In this document: in pieces, positions 1-8,407 of the stretch
Layout: every line of letters starts with the position of its first letter
Numbering within the stretch: position 1 is the stretch's first letter
Assembly: GCA_036745875.1 (NCBI GenBank)
Contig: DAIOFH010000043.1
Coordinates: 1-27,903, forward strand
DNA: 27,903 nucleotides
Direction of reading: 5' to 3'
Origin: DAIOFH01 sp036745875
Lineage (GTDB): Bacteria > Planctomycetota > SZUA-567
Notes under the pieces: generated by a model
What the model saw: only the letters and a program-made list of their open reading frames with translations
What the model was told of the DNA's origin: nothing
The model's database searches: none
Translations under genes and position numbers: made by a program

Positions 1-136
1 GACTTTTTTGCCGCTCACAGATTTAATAATGGCAATATACTCCTTTCTTTGTGGAGTTGTTTCATTATTGGGGAAGGTAATTGCATTCGTATGCGTCATT
101 TTAAATGCGTTTAGGAGTATTTGGAGGAGGAAAAAA

Positions 137-1690
137 ATGAAACGAGTGTTGGGATTAGGCCTGGCTATCATGCTGGCGCTGGGAACGGTATTTACCGCTT
201 CCGCTGAAGACATTGGTGTCGCCATGGCCAAGGCGAATTACAAAGAAGGCAAGGGTAGCATTTATTCGTGGTGCGGCTACCCCGGCCCCTGCAAAGTGCC
301 GACTTCGGCGCTTGTCCTTCTTGAAAAGCAGGGCCCCTGTGAAGTTATCCTTGGCGATACCTTCAGCTACCAGATCCAGATTTCCAACCGTTCGGCAATG
401 GACATGGTCGCCGTCGTCCTCGACGACTACCTGCCCGAAGGCATGATGATCGATTCGATCGAGCCGAAGCCGGATTCACAGTCTGGAAACAAGGTCTCCT
501 GGAATCTTGGTACCATTCCCGCCAAGTCCGCGAAGATCATCACGGTCACCGGCCGCGCCATGCAGCTTGGCTGCTTGGTCTCCAACGCTCTCGCCAAGAT
601 CTGCTATGAGCTCCCGCTGCCTCTCGCGACCCGCGTCCTTCAGTGCAATGTCGAAATCGTCAAGACGCTGCCCGAAGCCGCCGAACTCTGCGACGTCATC
701 CCGATGTGCTTGACAGTGTACAACGTTGGTTCCGCCCCGGCGACCAATGTCCGCATCACCGACAAGCTGCCCGAAGGCCTCACCACCGTTGACGGCAAGT
801 CCGAAATCAGCATTGATGTCGGCACCATTCCGTGCGGCGGTTCCAAGACCTTCTCGATCGACCTCAAGGCGACCAAGACCGGCGAATTCACCAACACCGC
901 CTGCGTCACCGCCGACCGTAACTGCTACTCGACCTCCAGCGCCACCGTCAAGGTTGTCGCCGCTGAGCTCGAACTGATCGCCGCTGGCCCGGCCGATGCG
1001 TACATCTGCACCTCGGTTCCGTACCAGATCACCGTCAAGAACATTTCCGACACCCCCGCCCGCGATGTCATCCTCACCGATTGCATCACCGGCAAGTTCA
1101 AAGTCGACACAGTCTCTGACGGCGGCAAGATCAACCGTGGCCGCGTGGTCTGGGCCCTCGGCACCATCAACCCGGGTGAAACCAGGACAGTCTGCCTGAC
1201 CGGTTCCTCGACGTTCGAAGGTGTTGTCAGCTCCGATTTCGAAGTTGTCGGCCGCTGCCTTGAACCCAAGAAGGCGTCCCACTGCTTGACCCTCGTTGGC
1301 GTCCCCGGCGTGCTCACCAGCCTGAAGGACAACTGCGACCCGGTCGCTGTCGGTGGTCAGGTTACCTACACCGTCACTGCGTCGAACACTGGTTCCCGCA
1401 TGTCGAACAACCTGCGCTACACCATCAAGCTTGACGACGGCATGGAATTCGTCGCTGGCGAAGGCGCCACCGCTGTCACACAGGTTGATGCCAAGACCGT
1501 CAGCTTCGCTCCTCTGGCTTCCCTGCCTGTTGGCGCGACCGCGAGCTGGAACGTCACCGTTGCCGCTTCCGGCACTGGCGACAAGCGCTTCACCGCGGAA
1601 CTGCTGACCGACGAACTCTCGTCCCCGGTCTCCAAGTCCGAATCCACCAATTTCTACCAACAGCAGATGACCTACGTCATGGCCCAGTAG
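137..1690 (+). CDS. Secreted cysteine-rich DUF11-repeat surface protein (OmcB-like)
   Basis: This 517-residue protein begins with a signal peptide (basic MKR, hydrophobic core, likely cleavage after the TASA motif near residue 23). The rest consists of about four beta-sandwich repeats of the DUF11 type, starting near residues 65, 170, 280 and 390. Each repeat has an N-x-G/S strand, a 'D-x-LPEG' turn and a 'LGTI' strand. Cysteines recur through the protein (for example SWCGYPGPC, AELCDVIPMC, RCLEPKKASHC), as in chlamydial OmcB, whose disulfide cross-links stiffen the envelope; a similar structural role here is inference. The start at 137 is chosen because a very strong ribosome site, GGAGGAGG, lies 6 nt upstream and the signal peptide begins there. 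An in-frame upstream extension to position 8 is unlikely. The gene stands alone and ends at a strong terminator, suggesting high expression. Confidence 0.8.
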   Translation: MKRVLGLGLAIMLALGTVFTASAEDIGVAMAKANYKEGKGSIYSWCGYPGPCKVPTSALVLLEKQGPCEVILGDTFSYQIQISNRSAMDMVAVVLDDYLPEGMMIDSIEPKPDSQSGNKVSWNLGTIPAKSAKIITVTGRAMQLGCLVSNALAKICYELPLPLATRVLQCNVEIVKTLPEAAELCDVIPMCLTVYNVGSAPATNVRITDKLPEGLTTVDGKSEISIDVGTIPCGGSKTFSIDLKATKTGEFTNTACVTADRNCYSTSSATVKVVAAELELIAAGPADAYICTSVPYQITVKNISDTPARDVILTDCITGKFKVDTVSDGGKINRGRVVWALGTINPGETRTVCLTGSSTFEGVVSSDFEVVGRCLEPKKASHCLTLVGVPGVLTSLKDNCDPVAVGGQVTYTVTASNTGSRMSNNLRYTIKLDDGMEFVAGEGATAVTQVDAKTVSFAPLASLPVGATASWNVTVAASGTGDKRFTAELLTDELSSPVSKSESTNFYQQQMTYVMAQ

Positions 1691-1734
1691 GAATTGATCC
1701 GGATCAGACAAGTTCCACAAATAGCAACACTCAC

Positions 1735-1769
1735 CCAGGACTGCGAACCTCGCAGTCCTGGTTTTTTTT
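1735..1769 (+). terminator. Rho-independent terminator of the DUF11 gene
   Basis: A perfect 12-bp stem (CCAGGACTGCGA at 1735-1746 pairing with TCGCAGTCCTGG at 1750-1761) closes a 3-nt loop and is followed by eight T residues. It lies 44 nt after the stop codon of the DUF11 gene. Confidence 0.93.
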
Positions 1770-1813
1770 CGTCAAAAATGAAGCCAAAAAAATGAAGGCT
1801 CCAGGCATCCATA

Positions 1814-1952
1814 GGGAAACGCATCCAAATTAATGATTTTGGAGCATAGTTGTTTTTAAAAATAGGTATGCTTATACAGGAAAAAATAATATGGGATTGG
1901 TATTATTCCATAGCGAAGGCAAGGCATTATCGTTCTTTAGATGCGTTTTCCC
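1814..1952. repeat. Inverted repeat in the AT-rich intergenic region
   Basis: GGGAAACGCATC (1814-1825) is matched by GATGCGTTTTCCC (1940-1952), its reverse complement apart from one extra T. Between them lies a smaller palindrome, AATAATA (1885-1891) and TATTATT (1901-1907). The 1691-2166 interval holds no convincing gene; it is much more AT-rich than its neighbours. The arms could be ends of a decayed small element or part of a folded leader; neither is shown. Confidence 0.4.
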
Positions 1953-2054
1953 TGCGGTCAACCACTTGGCAAGCTCTCCCACCATATCACGCAACAGCCA
2001 ACTGCTACAGCCAAATGCTTATCCATTGATATGCAAATATTATGAAAAGTATTG

Positions 2055-2082
2055 TTGACAAAAAAAGTTTTAGGCATAAAAC
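2055..2082 (+). promoter_or_regulatory. Candidate promoter for the adhesin-like gene
   Basis: A consensus -35 box TTGACA (2055-2060) is followed, after 16 nt, by TAAAAC (2077-2082), a 4/6 match to the -10 consensus. Immediately downstream is the palindrome ATCAA-AA-TTGAT (2083-2094), placed where an operator could act. Further on, AAATTGGAT occurs twice (2123-2131 and 2141-2149). The -35 match is good; the -10 is only fair. Confidence 0.4.
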
Positions 2083-2166
2083 ATCAAAATTGATGATCCA
2101 TGCCATTGGGTATGTTCTCGTGAAATTGGATCAATAGGTAAAATTGGATGGAGGGGAGGAAGTCTT

Positions 2167-4050
2167 GTGAAAAGAAGGTATAAAGATTTTTCGGGAGCGG
2201 GAGAAGGATCGGTTCGCCGTCAATTTGCGGCTTTTGCCTTAGTTTGCCTGGGATTGTTCACCTGCGCTTCGGCGTGGGGTGCGACTCTGGTTTATGATGG
2301 CGGCACAAATCAGTTGCAGCCGGATATCGACACGGACTATTCCGAAAGGGCGGAACTATACTACGGCTATACTGATAAACAGTCGTTGTACTCGAACGAA
2401 CGTTCATCGGGAAATACAGTCACCGTCAATAATAATGTCGGCGGTTCCGTATACGGCGGCGCGGTGCTGGGCGGCGGTGATGCGAATGACAATACGTTAA
2501 CCGTTTCCTCCGGCGTCACTGTAGGGCGTGTTGTTGGCGGATTCGCCGACGGAGACGGCAACATAACGGGGAATACGGTACATTTTTATGGCACTTCCCT
2601 GGGAGGTGTAAGTGCCGGCTATGCCGAGGACGGCGATGCTTCGGGGAATACGGTTTATTTCTATAATGGCGCAACCACTCCCGTCCTGACCGCCGCCGCT
2701 TCGGAAGGGATCGTCTCACACAACACGGTGAACATGTCAGGCGGAACGGTCGGGCTTATCTTTGTCGCGGGTGGCGAGGAAAAGGGAACAGTCGAACACA
2801 ACACCTTGAATATAACCGGCGGGACCGTGGGCAAGGTGCAGCAGTACGGATTATTCGAGTGGGGCCCGATCGCCACTGCGGGCATAAGCGAAGGCGAGGG
2901 AACGGTGCGGAACAATGTGGTGAATTTTTCCAATGCGGTACTGGGGGCACTCGACCCGGCAGACAACACGGGCAACGGCGCCCTGACCGGCGGCGTAAGC
3001 GTAACCGGCTCGGTGGAAAAGAACGAGGTCAATATCTCCAGCGGAAGCGTTTACGGGGGCCTTTGGGGCGACGAGGCGATGACCGGGGTTAAACTAGGGG
3101 TCGTCGGCGGGACCTCCACCAGCGGCGAGGTGAAGGAAAACAAGGTAAACATCACCGGTGGGCAAGTGCATGGCTTTATCGCCGGCGGATACAGCAAGGA
3201 AGGCGATGTCACCGCCAATGCGGTCGGTGTGGCCAATGCCGATATCGGCTCCATGGTGAATAGCGAAGGAACAGCCATTATTGCCGGCGGCTATTCCGAA
3301 TCAGGCACTGCGGTGAATAATACTTTGAATATCGAAAGCGGCAATATATACGGCGGCCCTGGCGATGACGGCCTCGGTTTGTATGGCGGCATCACCAAAA
3401 AGGGTAAAGCCACCGGCAATACCATCAACATTCGGGGGGGCGACGTCTACGGTGAAGTGGCTGCCGGGTTCAGCTTCTCCGGCGATGTCCGCGATAATAC
3501 CCTCAACGTCTCCGGCGGCACCCTTGCCGCAGAAATAGCCGCTGGCATGACCCAGGAAGGCTCCGCATATAATAACGTATTCAATTTTACCGGCGGCTAT
3601 ATTAGCAGTGCCGAAGGCGTGGGCGCTGCCGTTGCCAGTTTAGGCGACGCTGTCGGTAATACCACAAATATCGACGGTGGAAATCTCGCTGGTATAGCGT
3701 TCGGCGGCCTCGGCATGTACGGAGACGCACGGGACAACACGGTCAAACTGGTCACCGGTTCGGTTACGGGCTTGGTAGCGGGTGGCGCGGGGTACAACGG
3801 CAACGCGACAAATAATACAAGTCAAGCGGGACTGCGATTATGGACTGAAATCAACAAATCCGTGATCCGCTCCACCGTATTCATAGCGTCAGGAGCATTT
3901 CTATATGCGGGATATCGTCTTCCAGGAACTCCTCCGAGATTTGCCGAAAACCCAGTTGTTCGTAAAATCCCCTGGCATAGCTTTGCGCTTCCAGGTGAAT
4001 CCTCTTGGCGTTCAGTTTTTCCCCGGCGACGCGGATTCCTTCACGCATGA
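2167..4050 (+). CDS. Truncated autotransporter-type repetitive passenger protein
   Basis: The GTG start at 2167 is supported by GGAGGGGAGGAA just upstream. Residues 1-38 look like a signal peptide (basic start, hydrophobic FALVCLGLF, cleavage near AWG-A). Residues about 80-555 are degenerate repeats of roughly 25-40 residues built on 'NTVNI-x-GG-x-V' followed by 'AGGYS-x-x-G', the composition of beta-helical autotransporter passengers with many Gly, Asn, Thr and Val. The repeat pattern stops abruptly after 'GNATNNT' near 3820. The last ~70 residues have a different composition (Arg, Pro, Trp, Phe), and from 3881 on they are read antisense to the acetyltransferase gene. No beta-barrel translocator is present, although passengers of this kind are normally several hundred residues longer and end in one. 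It is probably a decayed or rearranged surface adhesin, perhaps not exported to the surface. Confidence 0.7.
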   Translation: MKRRYKDFSGAGEGSVRRQFAAFALVCLGLFTCASAWGATLVYDGGTNQLQPDIDTDYSERAELYYGYTDKQSLYSNERSSGNTVTVNNNVGGSVYGGAVLGGGDANDNTLTVSSGVTVGRVVGGFADGDGNITGNTVHFYGTSLGGVSAGYAEDGDASGNTVYFYNGATTPVLTAAASEGIVSHNTVNMSGGTVGLIFVAGGEEKGTVEHNTLNITGGTVGKVQQYGLFEWGPIATAGISEGEGTVRNNVVNFSNAVLGALDPADNTGNGALTGGVSVTGSVEKNEVNISSGSVYGGLWGDEAMTGVKLGVVGGTSTSGEVKENKVNITGGQVHGFIAGGYSKEGDVTANAVGVANADIGSMVNSEGTAIIAGGYSESGTAVNNTLNIESGNIYGGPGDDGLGLYGGITKKGKATGNTINIRGGDVYGEVAAGFSFSGDVRDNTLNVSGGTLAAEIAAGMTQEGSAYNNVFNFTGGYISSAEGVGAAVASLGDAVGNTTNIDGGNLAGIAFGGLGMYGDARDNTVKLVTGSVTGLVAGGAGYNGNATNNTSQAGLRLWTEINKSVIRSTVFIASGAFLYAGYRLPGTPPRFAENPVVRKIPWHSFALPGESSWRSVFPRRRGFLHA

Positions 4051-4318
4051 TCTCCTTGCCTAACCCGGTTCCGCGTTTGACGGTCAGCACTCTTCCGATG
4101 GAAACATCCGCGCGGCCCTGGTGCGGCTCCACCACCCTCACATATGCCTGGATCTGGCCGTTTTCACTATAAAAGACATGGTGGGAAAAGAAGTCCTTTC
4201 CGTCTATCTCCTGGAAAGGACAGTCCTGCTCCACCACAAACACCGCCACCCTCGCCTGCAGCACATCGTACAACTCGCGGGTCGTCAGTTCATCAAAGTG
4301 CTTGACTGTCAGGTCCAT
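3881..4318 (-). CDS. elaA: ElaA-like GNAT N-acetyltransferase
   Basis: This 145-residue protein covers the whole length of E. coli ElaA-type acetyltransferases (about 150 residues). Recognisable family blocks are 'LYDVLQARVAVFVVEQ-x-CPFQEIDG' near residues 16-40, 'IGRV' near 74, an acetyl-CoA pyrophosphate-binding loop (RGTGLGKEIM) near 82-91, and the C-terminal 'FYEQLGF' and 'DIPHIEM' blocks. The acceptor substrate of ElaA proteins is not well established. A purine-rich AGAGGG lies upstream of the ATG. It sits 141 nt downstream of ftsK on the same strand, so co-transcription is possible but not required. Its 3' end runs into the tail of the adhesin-like gene on the opposite strand, and I see no terminator there. 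Confidence 0.82.
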   Translation of the reverse strand: MDLTVKHFDELTTRELYDVLQARVAVFVVEQDCPFQEIDGKDFFSHHVFYSENGQIQAYVRVVEPHQGRADVSIGRVLTVKRGTGLGKEIMREGIRVAGEKLNAKRIHLEAQSYARGFYEQLGFRQISEEFLEDDIPHIEMLLTL

Positions 4319-4459
4319 GCAAAACGCCCTCTTATACCGTTTCCAGTTGAGATTTTCCGTTCCTGCTTGCCGATTTCAGTATGATTCTCCATGCTGCAAC
4401 TAACGTTGAACAGGGGAACCACAAAGGTGCTAAACGGAGATTCTCCACCGAAATCGGCA

Positions 4460-7369
4460 TTATTCCCACGGATCGCCGGCAGGTTCAAGTTCGTCCTCGC
4501 GCAGGCCGGCAAGCGTGCCTTCGTCATCGTCGTCCCAACCCGATTCCGAATCGCCGCGCCGGAATTTGGCGTCGAATTCCTCCATGGTGAGGAGAATCTC
4601 CCTGGCCTTGCCGTCGCGGAACGGTCCAAGCAGGCCGACAGAGGCGAGCTGGTCGATGATCCGGGACGCCCTGCCGTAGCCGATGCCGAACTTCCGCTGC
4701 AAAAGCGAAACGGAACCGCGCTGGTTTTCGATGATCGCTTCTCCGGCGTCGAGGAACAGGTCGTCGAAGCTGGAAATGTCCATGTCGCCGTTCTGGCCGC
4801 CGATGACCGGCCCCATAAGGTCCGGGTGGTACCGCGGCGCGGTTTCGGCCTTGGTGAAATCGACAACCTTGAACAACTCCTCGTCGGAGACGAAAACACC
4901 CTGGGCGCGGGTCAGTTTGCCGACGCCGGGAGGCAGATAAAGCATGTCGCCCTGGCCGAGAAGCGATTCCGCCCCATTCTGGTCGAGGATGGTGCGGCTG
5001 TCGATTTTGCTCGCTACCTGGAAGGCGATGCGGCACGGCATATTGGCCTTGATAAGGCCGGTGATGACGTCCACGGACGGACGCTGGGTCGCCAGGATCA
5101 GGTGTATGCCGACGGCGCGGCTCTTTGCCGCGAGACGGGTGATATGTTGCTCGACTTCCTTCCCCGCCACCATCATCAGGTCGGCCAATTCGTCGATGAT
5201 GACCACCATGTACGGCATGGACTTCGGGAAAGCCTCGATCTCCTCGAGACTTGAGAAGGCGTCAAGGCGCTCGCGGATCTCGTTTTCGCCAAGGGCGTTG
5301 AATTTGGCGATATTGTTCACCGAGACCTGGGACATCTGTTCATAGCGCTCATCCATCTTTTGGCAGGTCCACTCCAGAACCGACACGGCGCGTTTCATAT
5401 CGGTGATGACCGGGCTCATCAAGTGCGGAATATCCTTGAAGCGGGACAGTTCCACCACTTTCGGGTCGATCATGATAAGCTGCGTTTCGTCGGGTTTGCA
5501 GCACATCAGGATAGACATGATGATCGAGTTGATGCAAACGGATTTGCCGCTGCCGGTCGCGCCGGCGATCAGCAGGTGCGGCATCTTGGCGAGGTCGGCG
5601 ACCAGGCAGGAGCCGGACACGTCCTTGCCGAGACAGACCGGGAGCGCCTGGCGGCGCTTCTCGCGGTTGACGGCGCTGACGATTTCGCCAAGGGAAACGA
5701 GTTCCTTCACCGTGTTCGGGATTTCGATGCCAATGGTGTCCTTGCCGGGAATCGGCGCGATGATGCGCACGGATTCGGCCTTGAGCTGCATGGCGATGTT
5801 GTCGGACAGCGAGGTGACCTTGCTGAGGCGTATGCCGGGGGCCAGGCTCAGCTCGTACATGGTTACCCTGGGGCCGCGTTCAATATGGACGACACGGCCT
5901 TCGATCTTGAATTCGGCCAGGGTCTGCTCGAGGATTTTGGCCTGCCGTTCCAGATGGCTGCGATCTTCGACCTGCGGCGGCTCGGGCGGGTCGAGAAGCT
6001 CCAATGACGGCAGGGAGTAGTTTTCCAGGCTGTCGTCCACCGGCTTCGGTTCAGGCCTAGGCATGGGCCGTTCCACCGGCCTTTGCCTGGGCTGTGCCTG
6101 GGGCTGAGGGGGAGGCGCGGCCTTGGGCTGCTCCTGGCGAACAGGCTCCGCTTCGGCTTCCGCAATCGGAGCGGCATTGCCGCCCGGTTCCTGAATGGGA
6201 TCGTCTTCGCTTTCGTCCGGATCAAACCCGGAGGTGATGTCCACGATGGTCCCCGGCGCGGCGGCCTCGGCAATCGTGAATTGGTCCGAATCCTCCACCT
6301 CGGCGTCGACATCCATGATGACGTCGGCGACCGCTTCCCCTGGCGCTTCCGCCTTCGGTTCCTCCTTCGCTTCCTCGGCAGGCAGTATGGCCGCTTCGAC
6401 GACTTCCGGCTGCCCGCTTGGGGCTGTGGTGTCGGTCAGCGGGGATGTGGAAAGGTCGAGATCGAGGAACCGCGACGCAAACGCCTCCCGGGGGTGCCAG
6501 ACCTTGAGGTTGTCCTTGTAGCGCGATTTGGCCCCGGAGCCGGCGTCCTCCGCCTCCTGGTCCGCCGCGTCACTGCCGGCAGGGCCCGCGTCCGCGTCGG
6601 ACTCCGGAGCTGCGGCCGCGTTTTCGTCAATGCCGGTCCTGGCGGGAAGGAGCTTGACATCGCCGCTAAACGGTTTGCGCTTTTCAGCCGCGGCTTTTTT
6701 GCCTGCGCGCCCACGCGATGTTTGCTCGCCGGTTTGTGCGCCGGCGACGGCAAGGCGCGGGGAAAACAGCATTTTCAGCAGCTCCCCGACCCGGCCGATC
6801 ATGCCGAAGGAACCGAAGACAAAATCGCGGATAGTGCCGGCTGTGGTGCGGATGGTCAGCACGGCCGTTTCCCCAAAAGCGAGCAGTATGCCCAAAAACA
6901 TGACGATCAGGGAAGCGAGCGCCAAACCCCAGCGGCCGAAATACAGGATCGCCGGCGGCGACAGGTACATGGCGAAAAGCCCGCCCGTATTCATGTCATA
7001 GAGATCGGCGAACGCGCACAGCGCCATCGACAAGGCGCATATGACAATGCACCCGCCCACCACCTGGGGCCAGGTGGCGAGGAAATGCATGTTTTTTACC
7101 GAATGGATTCCCCAGAAAATAACCAGGACAGCCATCGCCAGGGCGGGGATTTTGCCGATGCTGTGGACAGCACCGAAAGAGACATACGCCCCGAGAAGCC
7201 CGGTCCAGCAGTTTTTCGCCGCCTCGGCGGGGTCGAGGTAGACATCGGCGGTCATGAAGGACAAGGTGAGGAATACCCCAAGCCCGATGAGACCAAGTCC
7301 GATTCCCACCGCCACCATGCCTCCGAGGCCCGGACGGGCGGTGTCCTTCGTTTTCCTTTCAACAGCCAT
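4460..7369 (-). CDS. ftsK: FtsK/SpoIIIE-family DNA translocase
   Basis: This 969-residue protein is a membrane-anchored DNA pump that clears and unlinks chromosomes at the division septum. The N-terminal ~200 residues contain about four membrane segments. Residues ~210-470 form a linker rich in Ala, Glu, Asp and then Pro/Gln. The RecA-like motor follows: Walker A 'AGATGSGKS' at 602-610, Walker B 'VVIIDELAD' near 722-730, and 'ATQRPSVDVITG' near 760-771. The C-terminal winged-helix gamma domain ('SVSLLQRKFGIGYGRASRIID') is at about 886-906; in the family it reads KOPS/SRS-type sites. A ribosome site (GAAGGG) lies just before the ATG. The gene starts 15 nt after uppP, so the two are likely one operon. 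All key motor motifs are intact. Long open frames on the other strand are codon-bias shadows. Confidence 0.97.
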   Translation of the reverse strand: MAVERKTKDTARPGLGGMVAVGIGLGLIGLGVFLTLSFMTADVYLDPAEAAKNCWTGLLGAYVSFGAVHSIGKIPALAMAVLVIFWGIHSVKNMHFLATWPQVVGGCIVICALSMALCAFADLYDMNTGGLFAMYLSPPAILYFGRWGLALASLIVMFLGILLAFGETAVLTIRTTAGTIRDFVFGSFGMIGRVGELLKMLFSPRLAVAGAQTGEQTSRGRAGKKAAAEKRKPFSGDVKLLPARTGIDENAAAAPESDADAGPAGSDAADQEAEDAGSGAKSRYKDNLKVWHPREAFASRFLDLDLSTSPLTDTTAPSGQPEVVEAAILPAEEAKEEPKAEAPGEAVADVIMDVDAEVEDSDQFTIAEAAAPGTIVDITSGFDPDESEDDPIQEPGGNAAPIAEAEAEPVRQEQPKAAPPPQPQAQPRQRPVERPMPRPEPKPVDDSLENYSLPSLELLDPPEPPQVEDRSHLERQAKILEQTLAEFKIEGRVVHIERGPRVTMYELSLAPGIRLSKVTSLSDNIAMQLKAESVRIIAPIPGKDTIGIEIPNTVKELVSLGEIVSAVNREKRRQALPVCLGKDVSGSCLVADLAKMPHLLIAGATGSGKSVCINSIIMSILMCCKPDETQLIMIDPKVVELSRFKDIPHLMSPVITDMKRAVSVLEWTCQKMDERYEQMSQVSVNNIAKFNALGENEIRERLDAFSSLEEIEAFPKSMPYMVVIIDELADLMMVAGKEVEQHITRLAAKSRAVGIHLILATQRPSVDVITGLIKANMPCRIAFQVASKIDSRTILDQNGAESLLGQGDMLYLPPGVGKLTRAQGVFVSDEELFKVVDFTKAETAPRYHPDLMGPVIGGQNGDMDISSFDDLFLDAGEAIIENQRGSVSLLQRKFGIGYGRASRIIDQLASVGLLGPFRDGKAREILLTMEEFDAKFRRGDSESGWDDDDEGTLAGLREDELEPAGDPWE

Positions 7370-7384
7370 TTTTTTCCCTTCAGA

Positions 7385-8194
7385 TCAGCTATATATATTA
7401 AAGTAAATTAATCCTGCGATGGCGGCGAGGCAGCAGTAGGCCGCAAACCAGACCAGTTTTCCTGCCACGACGATTCTTTCCAAAAGAAGGAGCGCTACAT
7501 ACCCGGTGACCAGCGCACAGACAAAACCGACGATGCTCGGTCCGATCGGCAGGACCTGCACAAGCTGCCGGGCCTCACCGTCTTTCAGGAGATGCGGCGC
7601 ATGCAACCCAATGGCGCCGAGAACGGCGGGGATGGAAAGGATAAAGCTGAAGCGAAATGCCTCCTCCTTGTCCATGCCGCATAAAATCGCGCCGGAAATG
7701 GTGGCGCCGCTGCGGCTGACCCCCGGCGTGATGGCGAGCGCCTGGCACAATCCGATGAAAAATGCGCCAAACCAGCCGAGGTCGCGCAGCTGGTAGGTCG
7801 CGCCTTTCCCCAATTCGGCGAGGGACAAGGCGCATGCGGTGACGAGAAGGCCGATGCAAATCATCGTCGGCGACAGGCGCAGCGCCTCGAAATAATCTTT
7901 CGCGACCACGCCGATGATTCCCGTCGGGATGGTGGCAATGATCACGTAGAGGAGGACGATACGGTCGTTCCGGTAGTACCAGGCAAGGGACCTGCGAAAA
8001 TAAAGGACCACGACGACCAGGGTCGCCAGGTGAAGAAAAACATCGAATACGGGAGGGACCGCCACTCCCATGCCGATATGCTCGGCCAAGGCCAAATGAC
8101 CGCTCGAGGAGATCGGCAGGAATTCCGCCACTCCCTGGATGATTCCCAGTATGGCAGCCCATAGATAGCCAAGTGGCTGGCTTTCGGTCGGCAC
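7385..8194 (-). CDS. uppP: Undecaprenyl-diphosphate phosphatase (BacA/UppP)
   Basis: This integral membrane enzyme dephosphorylates undecaprenyl pyrophosphate, recycling the lipid carrier for peptidoglycan and surface glycans; loss or gain of activity affects bacitracin sensitivity. The family signatures are present: 'QGVAEFLPISSSGHL' at residues 20-34 and 'PGVSRSGAT' at 157-165. Multiple hydrophobic segments run to the C-terminus. I place the start at GTG 8194 (269 residues) because GGAG lies 8 nt upstream and the core then begins about 10 residues in, as in E. coli BacA. Alternative ATG starts at 8236 and 8254 would add 14 or 20 residues that do not resemble the family. It lies 15 nt upstream of ftsK and probably shares its transcript. 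Confidence 0.95.
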   Translation of the reverse strand: MPTESQPLGYLWAAILGIIQGVAEFLPISSSGHLALAEHIGMGVAVPPVFDVFLHLATLVVVVLYFRRSLAWYYRNDRIVLLYVIIATIPTGIIGVVAKDYFEALRLSPTMICIGLLVTACALSLAELGKGATYQLRDLGWFGAFFIGLCQALAITPGVSRSGATISGAILCGMDKEEAFRFSFILSIPAVLGAIGLHAPHLLKDGEARQLVQVLPIGPSIVGFVCALVTGYVALLLLERIVVAGKLVWFAAYCCLAAIAGLIYFNIYS

Positions 8195-8351
8195 GCTTTT
8201 TTCTCCAATACCTGATCGAGGAAGAACAGTCGGCATGGCCCCCGCAGGCGACATGCCTGTTTCTTATATCGACCACAGACAGGGGAAGACTGACAACTTT
8301 GTTCGGACTTTATGGATTCCGGGTGATATTTTCCCGCTGCGGTAAAACATG

Positions 8352-8379
8352 TTGACTCCGCAAGGCATTTCGCAAGAAT
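8352..8379 (+). promoter_or_regulatory. Candidate promoter for the ATP-grasp gene
   Basis: TTGACT (8352-8357, 5/6 match) and AAGAAT (8374-8379, 4/6 match) are separated by 16 nt. Transcription would start about 20 nt before the ATG at 8408. It lies in the 213-nt divergent interval between uppP and the ATP-grasp gene. Confidence 0.35.
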
Positions 8380-8407
8380 CAGTTCTCTTGCATGAAAGGG
8401 TGTGCCG

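Noticed and set aside
8..136. N-terminal extension of the DUF11 protein
   Set aside because: The strong ribosome site and the signal peptide both point to the ATG at 137.
476..1720. Long minus-strand open frame (414 codons) opposite the DUF11 gene
   Set aside because: It is a codon-bias shadow of a protein with a clear signal peptide and repeats; its translation has no recognisable domain.
6083..7411. Long plus-strand open frame (442 codons) opposite ftsK, with others at 4391-5254 and 5360-6007
   Set aside because: They lie entirely opposite motifs of FtsK, are Arg/Gly-rich and lack a sensible start or domain.
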